A stretch of 64,000 bases of DNA, taken from positions 78,626 to 142,625 of the forward strand of contig CANIII010000009.1 of NCBI GenBank assembly GCA_947467605.1, given 5' to 3'. A program made the translations under genes and the position numbers. A model generated the notes under the pieces. That model did no database searches. It was not told the DNA's origin and saw only the letters and a list, made by a program, of their open reading frames with translations. Of this stretch, positions 20,046 to 27,766 are shown in pieces. Within the stretch, counting starts at the first letter, position 1, and every line of letters starts with the position of its first letter. The DNA is from Acidobacteriota bacterium. Its GTDB lineage: Bacteria; Acidobacteriota; Vicinamibacteria; Vicinamibacterales; SCN-69-37.

Positions 20046-21494
20046 ATGATGCTCGGCAAAAAGCAGCTCCTGATCAATGGCGAATGGCGCGATGCGTCCA
20101 CGGGCAAGACGATGCCGGTGATCAATCCAGCAACCGAGGAAGTGATCGCGGAGGTCGCGAATGCGTCGGTCGAGGATGTTGATGCGGCGGTGACATCCGC
20201 CCGAGCAGCGTTTGAGGGGCCGTGGGCGAAGATCTCGGCCCGCGAGCGAGGGCGCTTGCTGTGGAAGCTCGGCGAGCGGCTGATGGAGCACGCCGACGAG
20301 GTCGCGAAGCTCGAGACGCTGCACAACGGCAAGCCGATCTTTGAGTCGCGGCAGATCGAGATTCCGATGTCGGCCGAGTGCTTGCAGTATTTCGCCGGCT
20401 GGGCGGACAAGGTGCACGGCGAGACCGTGCCGGTGAAGGGGAACGCGCTCGTCTACACACGACGCGAGCCGCTCGGTGTGGTGGCAGCCATCGTGCCGTG
20501 GAATTTTCCGTTGATGCTCGCCGTGTGGAAGGTTGCGCCGGCATTGGCGATGGGTAATACCGTCGTGCTGAAGCCGGCGAGCCAGACGCCGCTGACGGCG
20601 CTGGCGCTCGGCCAGATGGCGCTCGATGTTGGATTTCCTCCCGGCGTGCTCAACGTCATCACCGGCAGTGGATCGACGTGCGGTCAGGCGATCGTGGAGC
20701 ATCCTGGCATCGACAAGATTGCGTTCACCGGTGACACGTCAACCGGTAAGGGCATCATGCGGAGCGCGGCGGAAACGATCAAGCATGTGACGCTCGAGCT
20801 CGGCGGGAAGTCGCCGAACATTGTGTTCGCCGATGCTGATATCGAGTCTGCCGTGCGGGGCGCGACGGTCGGCATCTTCTACGGCAAGGGTGAAGTCTGC
20901 GCAGCCGGTTCGCGTCTGCTGGTAGAGGCGTCGATCAAAGATCAGTTCCTGGAGAAAGTGGCGGCGCGTACGAAGAAGATGAGCGTCGGCGATCCGATGG
21001 ATCCGAAGACGCGCTTCGGCGCACTGTCGTCCAAGTCGCACTTTGAGCGCGTGCTCGGCTACGTCGAGACCGCGAAGCAGGAAGGTGCCACGTTGCTCGC
21101 CGGTGGTGAGCGCGCGGACATCGGGACGGGCAAGGGCTACTTCATGCAGCCCACGGTGTTTGGCAATGTCACCACCGACATGACGATCGCGAAGGAAGAG
21201 ATCTTCGGGCCGGTACTCGCGGCCATCGAATTCGCTGACGTCGAGGATGCGATCGCCATCGCCAACAACTCGATCTACGGTCTGGCGGCGGGCATCTGGA
21301 CCAAAGACATCAAGAAAGCCCACTATGTGGCGGCAAAGTTGAAGGCCGGCACGGTGTGGGTGAACACCTACAACGTCTATGACACGGCCATGTCGTTCGG
21401 CGGCTACAAGCAGAGCGGCTTCGGCCGGGAAATGGGCATGCACGCGCTCGACTACTACACGCAGCTCAAGAGCGTGTGGGTGGATCTGAACTAG
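20046..21494 (+). CDS. Aldehyde dehydrogenase (NAD(P)-dependent, betaine-aldehyde/2-hydroxymuconate-type superfamily)
   Basis: The 482-residue enzyme has the catalytic glutamate in ELGGKSPNIVF, the catalytic cysteine in GEVCAAGSR, and PWNFPL plus FTGDTSTGKGI of the cofactor site. The usual N-terminal GEW and C-terminal GGYKQSGFGREMG motifs are intact. ATG at 20046 is preceded by GAGAGG; a Met seven codons upstream is less likely. In this position it is the natural candidate to oxidise 3,4-dehydroadipyl-CoA semialdehyde. However, it looks like a general ALDH and not the longer dedicated BoxD type, so the substrate is uncertain. A small aldehyde from the kynurenine-type neighbours is the alternative. 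Confidence 0.9.
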   Translation: MMLGKKQLLINGEWRDASTGKTMPVINPATEEVIAEVANASVEDVDAAVTSARAAFEGPWAKISARERGRLLWKLGERLMEHADEVAKLETLHNGKPIFESRQIEIPMSAECLQYFAGWADKVHGETVPVKGNALVYTRREPLGVVAAIVPWNFPLMLAVWKVAPALAMGNTVVLKPASQTPLTALALGQMALDVGFPPGVLNVITGSGSTCGQAIVEHPGIDKIAFTGDTSTGKGIMRSAAETIKHVTLELGGKSPNIVFADADIESAVRGATVGIFYGKGEVCAAGSRLLVEASIKDQFLEKVAARTKKMSVGDPMDPKTRFGALSSKSHFERVLGYVETAKQEGATLLAGGERADIGTGKGYFMQPTVFGNVTTDMTIAKEEIFGPVLAAIEFADVEDAIAIANNSIYGLAAGIWTKDIKKAHYVAAKLKAGTVWVNTYNVYDTAMSFGGYKQSGFGREMGMHALDYYTQLKSVWVDLN

Positions 21495-22351
21495 TGACGC
21501 CTGTCATCGACGTCCACATCCACGTCCAGCCCTTTCACATGATGAAGCCGGACGTCCGCGAGACGTTCTGGAAGGGCAAGAAGGATCGTGCGGGTCTTGA
21601 GGCGTTGGCGGAGGATCCGAAAAGGCTCCTTGCGCAGATGGATGTCGACGGCATCGAGCAGGTTGGGCTCATCAACTACGTCAGTCCGGATCTGATGGGT
21701 TTCACGGACGACTGCAACGAGTGGATTCTGAAATATGCCTCGGCGGCGCCGGATCGGCTGTTGGCGTTTGGGTCCGTGCACCCGGGTTTCACGGACGACG
21801 TGGCCGGACGGGCATCACAACTCGTCGACAAGGGCGTGCGGGCGTTCAAAGTGCATCCACCGCATCAGCAGTTTGAAGCCAACGCCTATCTCGGTCCGCT
21901 GCCGCAGCTGTCGGAGTTGTATCAGGTGGCACAGGATGCCGGGCTGCCGGTCACTGTTCATACCGGGACGTCAATCTTCCCGGGTGCGCGAAGCCGGCTC
22001 GGTAATCCGATGGACGTCGATGACGTGGCCGTGGACTTTCCGAAGTTGAAGATCCTCCTCGCGCATGGCGGTCGTCCGCTGTGGATGGAAGAGGCGTTCT
22101 TTGTTGTGCGCCGGCATCCGAATGTGTTTCTCGAGTTGTCGGGGATTCCGCCGCAGCGTCTGCTTGAGTGGTTTCCGCGCCTCGAGGAACTGGCCCCGAA
22201 GACGGTGTGGGGCACCGACTGGCCGAGCCCAGGCATTTCGTCGTTGCGCAAGAACGTCGATGAATTTCTGACCTTGCCGCTCAGTGATGCAGCGAAGTCG
22301 GCGATCCTGCACGAGAATGCGCGCCGTGTGTTTTCTTCCGTGAAACGGTAA
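21494..22351 (+). CDS. Amidohydrolase-2 family protein (TIM-barrel metal hydrolase or decarboxylase)
   Basis: The 285-residue protein starts at a GTG that shares its first base with the ALDH stop (TAGTG). The metal motif VIDVHIHV is at the N-terminus, with VKVHPPHQQ-like FKVHPPHQQFE near 122, HTGTSIFPG near 155, LLAHGGRPLW near 192 and WGTDWPSPG near 246. These are the ligands expected for the ACMSD/LigW/LigI branch of amidohydrolases, which decarboxylate or hydrolyse aromatic-pathway intermediates. It is co-transcribed with the ALDH. The exact reaction cannot be read from the sequence. Confidence 0.88.
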   Translation: MTPVIDVHIHVQPFHMMKPDVRETFWKGKKDRAGLEALAEDPKRLLAQMDVDGIEQVGLINYVSPDLMGFTDDCNEWILKYASAAPDRLLAFGSVHPGFTDDVAGRASQLVDKGVRAFKVHPPHQQFEANAYLGPLPQLSELYQVAQDAGLPVTVHTGTSIFPGARSRLGNPMDVDDVAVDFPKLKILLAHGGRPLWMEEAFFVVRRHPNVFLELSGIPPQRLLEWFPRLEELAPKTVWGTDWPSPGISSLRKNVDEFLTLPLSDAAKSAILHENARRVFSSVKR

Positions 22352-23554
22352 ATGTCCGCATCGTTGCGCGCCGGCTGGCGCGACGGTCTGTTGGCGTGGA
22401 GCCTCTGCTTCGCCCCCCGGCTTGCGTTGTTCGTGGCCGCTTGGCCGACCGTGCGGCTCGACAGCTCGAGTGTGCAGTTTCTGAACGGCACGCTGATCAC
22501 CGACCTCAGCACGCCGATGTGGCCGCCGGCCTACGAAGCGTTCGCCGAAGTGCTGTGGCGTCTCGTAGGCGGCAATCTGTTTGCGTTCGGCGTCGGACAT
22601 CTGGCGGTGCACGCGCTGGTGGGCGTCTTCGTCCTGAGCGTCTGCCGCTCGTTGCAATTGTCGATGCGCGCGAGTTGGCTGGCGGTGCTGGCGACGGCGC
22701 TGCTGCCGTACTACGTCTCGGCGTCGATCACGCAGGTGGACATCGGCGTGCTGGTATCGGTCGCGGCCGCATTCACTGCGGCCATGTGCCGCTGGCGGCT
22801 GTCGCAGCCGCGCCCGTCGCACATCCTTTCGACGGGTGCGATGGCCATGCTGCTGTTTCTCACGCGGGCCAATGCGCTGACGATGATTGTCGCTGTGTAT
22901 GCGGTGGTCCTCTACCGCCCGGGTCATCAGCAGCGCCGGAACGTGCTCGCCTCGGCAGCCGTCCTGCTGGTGTTGCTCTGTGTGTGGAGCACGGTGACGG
23001 AGATCCGCTTCGGCGCATTTACGCCGTTCCCGGCGAATGTGGGATCGAATCTTTGGGTCGGCAACCACACAGGCGTGGAGGTGACGCTCGCGAGCCGGTC
23101 GTTTAACCCGACTGACGTGTCAGGGCCGCAGCCGCCCAGTGATCCGTTCTATGACGCCGATGCTGTGGCCACCCGCGCGGCAAAGGAGTTCATGTGGGCC
23201 CACCCGGGCGAAACGGTCATGAATGCGGTTCGCAAGGGCCGGCGGTACTTTGACTGGCGCCTCGACGCGCTCAATCCGCATTCCACGCTGCAGGAGTGGG
23301 CGTATTCGGCGCCGTACCTGCTGATGTTGGTGCTGGGGGCCGTGGGCGCGCGAGAGTGCTGGCGGACCAATCGGGTCGCCGTGGCGGTGATCAGCGCCGT
23401 CGTATTCGGCTACCTGGCACCGCATCTGGTGGCCTACGGGATGATTCGACATCGGATGTCCGTGGAGTGGGCCATGCTGATCATGGCGGCCGTCGGCGCG
23501 GATGTGTTGGCGCGCGCGGCCTCGACGACATATTCTCTACGTCTCGATGACTGA
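22352..23554 (+). CDS. Polytopic membrane protein, glycosyltransferase-39-like, unknown function
   Basis: The 400-residue protein begins immediately after the amidohydrolase stop. Hydrophobic segments are spaced through it: LLAWSLCFAPRLALFVAAWP, LAVHALVGVFVLSVC, WLAVLATALLPYYVSASIT, MLLFLTRANALTMIVAVYAVVLY, VLASAAVLLVLLCVWST, PYLLMLVLGAVGA, VAVISAVVFGYLAP and WAMLIMAAVGADVLA. A loop with SNLWVGNHTGVEVTLASRSFNP lies before the last helices. This layout resembles GT-C type membrane glycosyltransferases, but I do not see a convincing acidic catalytic motif in the first loop. Why it sits inside an aromatic-degradation operon is unclear. Confidence 0.7.
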   Translation: MSASLRAGWRDGLLAWSLCFAPRLALFVAAWPTVRLDSSSVQFLNGTLITDLSTPMWPPAYEAFAEVLWRLVGGNLFAFGVGHLAVHALVGVFVLSVCRSLQLSMRASWLAVLATALLPYYVSASITQVDIGVLVSVAAAFTAAMCRWRLSQPRPSHILSTGAMAMLLFLTRANALTMIVAVYAVVLYRPGHQQRRNVLASAAVLLVLLCVWSTVTEIRFGAFTPFPANVGSNLWVGNHTGVEVTLASRSFNPTDVSGPQPPSDPFYDADAVATRAAKEFMWAHPGETVMNAVRKGRRYFDWRLDALNPHSTLQEWAYSAPYLLMLVLGAVGARECWRTNRVAVAVISAVVFGYLAPHLVAYGMIRHRMSVEWAMLIMAAVGADVLARAASTTYSLRLDD

Positions 23555-24716
23555 CGGCCTGCTCGCCTGGCGCGCTGAATTCCCAATTCTTGAGACCTGC
23601 ACGTACCTGGTCAGTCATTCGCTGGGGGCCATGCCGCGCGGGGTGCGCGACGAATTGCGCCAGTTTGCTGATGAATGGGACCACCGCGGCGTCCGAGCGT
23701 GGCATGAAGGCTGGTGGGAACTCGGCCGCGAAACCGGCAATCTGCTCGCACCGATCCTTGGCGTGGCGCGCGACACGATCACCATGCATCAGAACGCGAC
23801 CGTCGCTCAGCTCATCGCCGCGTCGTGTCTCTCGTTTGATGGTCCCCGCCGGAAGATCGTGCTGCAGGATCTCGATTTTCCGACCAACCACTACCTGTTC
23901 GAAGGGTTCCGACGGCAGGGGGCGGAGATCATCTATGTGCCGTCCGACAATCGCGTGCGCGCGCCGATCGATCGGCTCGTCGATGCGATCGATGAACAGA
24001 CGGCGCTTGTGCCGATCTCGCTGGTCCTGTTCCGTAGCGCGTGCCTGCAGGACGTCCGCGCCGTTATCGAGAAAGCGCATCGCGTCGGCGCGCTCGTCAT
24101 TCTCGACATCTATCAGGCCGCCGGCACCATTCCCCTCGATCTCGCTGCGCTCAACACCGACTTTGCCGTCGGCGGATCCGTGAAGTGGCTCTGCGGCGGT
24201 CCGGGCGCCGGCTACCTCTATGTGCGGCCGGATCTGATTCCTCGACTCAAGCCCGCCAACGTAGGATGGGCGGGCCACGCGTCGCCGTTTGGATTTGAAA
24301 CCGGCGAGATTCGCTACGCCGAGGGTGTCGAGCGCTTCCAGAGCGGCACGCCGAACATTCCCGCGCTGTACTCCGCGCGCGCCGGCTACAAGATCGTTGG
24401 CCAGATCGGCGTGACCGCGATTCGAGAGAAATCGTTGCGCTTGACTCGGCGCTTGATGGATGCCGCCGCGCAGCACGGCTGGGCGCTCAATACGCCGGAT
24501 CGCGACGCGGAACGCGGGGGCTCGGTCGTCATCGACGTGCCGAACGGCGCGGCCGTCACTCAGCAACTGATTGCGCGTGGTGTGATCGTCGATCACCGGC
24601 CCGATGCCGGCATCCGTATGGCGCCGCATTTCTATTCCACCGCTGATGAAGTGGATGAAGCGGTGGAACTGCTCGAAGAGCTTTCAACCGTGAAGCACGT
24701 GACGGACGTGAAGTAG
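23547..24716 (+). CDS. Class V aminotransferase-fold PLP enzyme, kynureninase-like
   Basis: The 389-residue enzyme starts at ATG 23547, overlapping the previous gene by eight bases. The PLP lysine is in GGSVKWLCGGPGAGYLYVRPDL, a form close to kynureninase. LVPISLVLFRSACLQDVRAVIEKAHRVGALVILDIYQAAGTIPLDL carries the aspartate that contacts the pyridine nitrogen. The N-terminal YLVSHSLGAMP and C-terminal RMAPHFYSTADEVDEAVELL regions are typical. A kynureninase would release anthranilate from kynurenine, giving an aromatic acid upstream of CoA activation, which fits the cluster. A cysteine-desulfurase-like or other lyase activity cannot be excluded. Confidence 0.85.
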   Translation: MTDGLLAWRAEFPILETCTYLVSHSLGAMPRGVRDELRQFADEWDHRGVRAWHEGWWELGRETGNLLAPILGVARDTITMHQNATVAQLIAASCLSFDGPRRKIVLQDLDFPTNHYLFEGFRRQGAEIIYVPSDNRVRAPIDRLVDAIDEQTALVPISLVLFRSACLQDVRAVIEKAHRVGALVILDIYQAAGTIPLDLAALNTDFAVGGSVKWLCGGPGAGYLYVRPDLIPRLKPANVGWAGHASPFGFETGEIRYAEGVERFQSGTPNIPALYSARAGYKIVGQIGVTAIREKSLRLTRRLMDAAAQHGWALNTPDRDAERGGSVVIDVPNGAAVTQQLIARGVIVDHRPDAGIRMAPHFYSTADEVDEAVELLEELSTVKHVTDVK

Positions 24717-24728
24717 GATTTTCGAAAA

Positions 24729-25580
24729 ATGATGAAGATACAGACAGTGACCGTGCTTGGCGCCGGGACGATGGGGCATGGGATTGCCCATGGGGCGATC
24801 ACCTCAGGATTTGAGACACGGCTCTTCGATGTGTCGGACGTGCAGCTGGCCAAGGCGCGCGGTCAGATCGAAGCGATTCTCAAGAAGAGTGTCGAGCTCG
24901 GCAAGCTGGCGACCAACGACGTCGATGCCGCGATGTCGCGATTGACCACCACCTCCGATGTCGGGTCTGCGCTCGCCGGTACGGAGTTTGTGATTGAGGC
25001 CGCGCCTGAGAAGGTCGACCTCAAGGTGAAACTCTTTGCTGACATCGAAGCCCACGCGCCCGCCACGGCCGTCGTCGCCACGAATACTTCGGCGCTGAGC
25101 ATCACAGAGATCGCCGGCACGCTGTCGCAGCCGTCACGCGTCGGCGGCATGCACTTCTTCAATCCCGTGCACAAGATGAAACTCATCGAGATCGTCCGTG
25201 CGCTGGAAAGCAGCGAGGCGACGCTCGAGACCATCGAGGCCGTGTCGCGTGCGATGGGGAAAGAGACGGTGCTCGTGCGCGAGGCGCCGGGCTTCATCAC
25301 GACACGGGTCAACGCGTCGATCGGCAACGAGGCGTTCTACATGCTCATGGAAGGTGTAGCGTCCGCATGTGATATCGACAAGGCCTTGAAGCTCGGGCTG
25401 AATCATCCGATGGGGCCGTTCGAGCTCGTCGATCTGGTCGGGCTCGACACGCGGTTGAGCATCCTGGAGTATTTGCACAAAAGCATGGGCGAAAAGTACC
25501 GGCCGTGTCCATTGCTCGCGCAGTATGTGAAGGCTGGCCGGCTGGGCAAGAAAGTGGGCAGGGGGGTCTATGAGTACTGA
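24729..25580 (+). CDS. 3-hydroxyacyl-CoA dehydrogenase (3-hydroxybutyryl/3-hydroxyadipyl-CoA type)
   Basis: The 283-residue enzyme has the NAD-binding GAGTMGHGIA at the N-terminus, NTSALSITEIAG, the catalytic-histidine segment MHFFNPVHKMKLIEIV and NHPMGPFELVDLVGLD in the C-terminal helical domain. Length and motifs match PaaH/Hbd-type enzymes. In the cluster it would oxidise 3-hydroxyadipyl-CoA-type intermediates to 3-oxoadipyl-CoA, completing the lower part of the box route after the hydratase. Its 3' end overlaps the start of the GH109-like gene by 11 bases, so the transcript may continue. Confidence 0.94.
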   Translation: MMKIQTVTVLGAGTMGHGIAHGAITSGFETRLFDVSDVQLAKARGQIEAILKKSVELGKLATNDVDAAMSRLTTTSDVGSALAGTEFVIEAAPEKVDLKVKLFADIEAHAPATAVVATNTSALSITEIAGTLSQPSRVGGMHFFNPVHKMKLIEIVRALESSEATLETIEAVSRAMGKETVLVREAPGFITTRVNASIGNEAFYMLMEGVASACDIDKALKLGLNHPMGPFELVDLVGLDTRLSILEYLHKSMGEKYRPCPLLAQYVKAGRLGKKVGRGVYEY

Positions 25581-26931
25581 TCGCAAGGAACTCGACCGTC
25601 GTGAATTTCTCAAAGTGGGCGGCGCGGCCGCGGTGACTGGCGCGATTGTGGCCGGTCGTGAGGCCGTGGGCGCGGCGCCGCAGCAGAGCTACAGCAAATG
25701 GCCATTTGCCGTGGCGCCGATCCCGATGGTCCGCATCGGGTTTGTCGGTGTGGGGCTGCAGGGCACCAGCCATGTCGAGAATCTGGTGCAGATTCCCGGC
25801 TGCCGCGTGACCGCGATCTGTGACGTCGACAAAGCGCGAATCGCGATTGCCAGCAAGGTGATCACCGACGCCGGACACCCGGCGCCCAAGGTCTATGACC
25901 GCGGCCCGCGCGACTTCGAGCGGCTGTGCGAGACCGAGGAACTCGATCTGGTCTACACCGCCACGCCATGGGAATGGCACGTGCCGGTCATGCTCGCGGC
26001 GATGAAGAACGGCAAGCACGCGGCCACCGAAGTGCCGGCCGCGATGTCGGTTGACGACTGCTGGGCCATGGTCGAAGCGGCTGAGAAATATCAGAAGCAC
26101 TGCGTGCTGCAGGAGAACTGCAACTACGACCGTCCCGAGATGATGGTCTACAACATTGTTCGTCAGGGGTTGCTCGGTGAAGTGATTCACGCGGAGGGCG
26201 CCTATCTGCACGACTTGCGCTCGATCAAGTTCGAAGATCGGAGCGAGGGCCTGTGGCGCCGCGCGTGGGCGACGAAGGTGAACGGCAACCTGTATCCGAC
26301 GCACGGGCTCGGGCCGATCGCCAACTGCCTCGACAACAATCGCGGCGACCGATTCGACTACATGGTCTCGATGAGCGGCCCCTCACACGGGCTGCAGGAT
26401 TGGCGCAAGGAACACGTCGCGGCCGATTCACCGAAGCAGAACGAGAAATACGTCTGCGGCGACATCAATCTGTCGCTCATTAAGATGCAGAGCGGCAAGA
26501 CCGTTATCGTGCAGCACTCAACGAACCTCCCGCGCCCGTACAGCCGGATCAATCTCGTGCAGGGCACGAAGGGCCTGTTCATGGGCTACCCGAACCGTCT
26601 TTACATTGAAGGGAAGAGCCCGCGCAAGGACGTGTTCGAGAACATCGATGTGCCGAAGTCGCCGTATCAGCATCCCTTGTGGGCAGAGATCGAGCAGAAG
26701 GCGGCGGGCGCGGGGCACGGTGGCATGGACTTCATTGAAGACTATCGACTGATCAAGTGTCTCAACGAAGGGAAGCCAACCGATTTCAACGTGTACGACG
26801 CAGCGTCCATCAGTGCGGTGGTGGGTCTGAGTGTGCAGTCGGTCGCGAAGAACGGTCAGCCCGTGTCGTTCCCCGATTTTACCCGCGGCAAGTGGAAGAC
26901 CTCCGCGCCGTGGGAGATCGTTCGCGCCTGA
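25570..26931 (+). CDS. Tat-exported Gfo/Idh/MocA-family protein, GH109 (alpha-N-acetylgalactosaminidase)-like
   Basis: The 453-residue protein has a twin-arginine signal (LDRREFLKVGGAAAVTGAIVAG) and the Rossmann motif GFVGVGLQG. The block EVPAAMSVDDCWAMVEAAEKYQKHCVLQENCNYDRPEMMVYNIVRQGLLGEVIHAEGAYLHD, with ATKVNGNLYPTHGLGPIANCLDNNRGDRFDYMVSMSG, is characteristic of GH109. These are NAD-dependent glycosidases that act on terminal alpha-GalNAc through an oxidation/elimination cycle. Export folded with cofactor fits the Tat signal. The next two genes make and use sugar phosphates, supporting a carbohydrate role. Some family members are plain oxidoreductases, so the substrate is inferred. Confidence 0.88.
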   Translation: MSTDRKELDRREFLKVGGAAAVTGAIVAGREAVGAAPQQSYSKWPFAVAPIPMVRIGFVGVGLQGTSHVENLVQIPGCRVTAICDVDKARIAIASKVITDAGHPAPKVYDRGPRDFERLCETEELDLVYTATPWEWHVPVMLAAMKNGKHAATEVPAAMSVDDCWAMVEAAEKYQKHCVLQENCNYDRPEMMVYNIVRQGLLGEVIHAEGAYLHDLRSIKFEDRSEGLWRRAWATKVNGNLYPTHGLGPIANCLDNNRGDRFDYMVSMSGPSHGLQDWRKEHVAADSPKQNEKYVCGDINLSLIKMQSGKTVIVQHSTNLPRPYSRINLVQGTKGLFMGYPNRLYIEGKSPRKDVFENIDVPKSPYQHPLWAEIEQKAAGAGHGGMDFIEDYRLIKCLNEGKPTDFNVYDAASISAVVGLSVQSVAKNGQPVSFPDFTRGKWKTSAPWEIVRA

Positions 26932-26935
26932 GGCG

Positions 26936-27766
26936 ATGACGACACACGCCGCCACCGTGCACCGCGCGCTCGTGCTGGCACGAGGCGCGGGCACGCGCAT
27001 GCGCGCGCCGGAAGACCTCGCGTCGCTCTCGGCCGCACAGCAGCAGGCTGCGGCCGCCGGCCACAAGGCGTTGATGCCGATTGGCGAGCGCCCCTTCCTC
27101 GACTTCGTCCTGAAGGCACTGACAGACGCCGGCATCACAGAGGTCGGGCTCGTCGTCGCACCGGACCATCAGGCGATGCGCGCCGCATACCCGGACGATC
27201 GCGGGCCGGGCGGAGTGCCGCTGTCGTGGTTGGTGCAGGCGGAGCCAAAGGGCACGGCCAATGCGGTGCTTGCCGCAAGGGCGTGGGCCAGCGACGCCGG
27301 GTTTCTCGTGATGAACGGAGACAACCTCTATCCCGTGCCGGCGCTGCAGGCGCTGATGAGTCTCAACGGACCCGGCCTCGCAGGGTTCGACCGCGCCAGT
27401 CTCGTCGCAACCGGCAACATTCCCGCTGACCGCGTCGCCGCATTTGCGCTTCTGAATGTAGACGCCGAAGGGCGGCTGCGGCAGATTCTGGAAAAGCCCG
27501 ACATTGCAGAGATTGAGCGCGCTGGCGAACACGCGTTGATCAGCATGAACCTCTGGCGTTTTGATGCGCGCATCTTCGATGCGTGCCGGGATGTCGCGCC
27601 GTCGTTACGCGGTGAACATGAACTGCCGTCCGCCGTCATGGGCGCAGTCGCTGCGGGAGCGGCATTTACCGTCGTGCCGGCGCTCGGACCGGTTCTGGAT
27701 CTCTCAAGCCGCGGTGATGTGGCGGAAGTCACGCGACGACTGCTGTCCGCGGTGCCAACGGCATGA
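26936..27766 (+). CDS. Sugar-phosphate nucleotidyltransferase
   Basis: The 276-residue protein starts at ATG 26936, four bases after the preceding stop. It has the nucleotide-binding signature ALVLARGAGTRMRAP at residues 11-25, the sugar-nucleotide lysine region GHKALMPIGERPFLDFVLKALTDAGI, QAEPKGTANAVLAARAW and the metal aspartate in FLVMNGDNLYPV. This is the core of the RmlA/GlmU N-terminal family. It overlaps the following kinase by four bases. A kinase that makes a sugar-1-phosphate next to a nucleotidyltransferase suggests salvage of a free sugar into a UDP- or other NDP-sugar. Confidence 0.88.
   Translation: MTTHAATVHRALVLARGAGTRMRAPEDLASLSAAQQQAAAAGHKALMPIGERPFLDFVLKALTDAGITEVGLVVAPDHQAMRAAYPDDRGPGGVPLSWLVQAEPKGTANAVLAARAWASDAGFLVMNGDNLYPVPALQALMSLNGPGLAGFDRASLVATGNIPADRVAAFALLNVDAEGRLRQILEKPDIAEIERAGEHALISMNLWRFDARIFDACRDVAPSLRGEHELPSAVMGAVAAGAAFTVVPALGPVLDLSSRGDVAEVTRRLLSAVPTA

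Noticed and set aside
21971-23068. 365-codon minus-strand ORF and its neighbours opposite the amidohydrolase and membrane-protein genes
   Set aside because: It is a shadow ORF, very rich in R, H, Q and E, lying over two convincing genes on the + strand.
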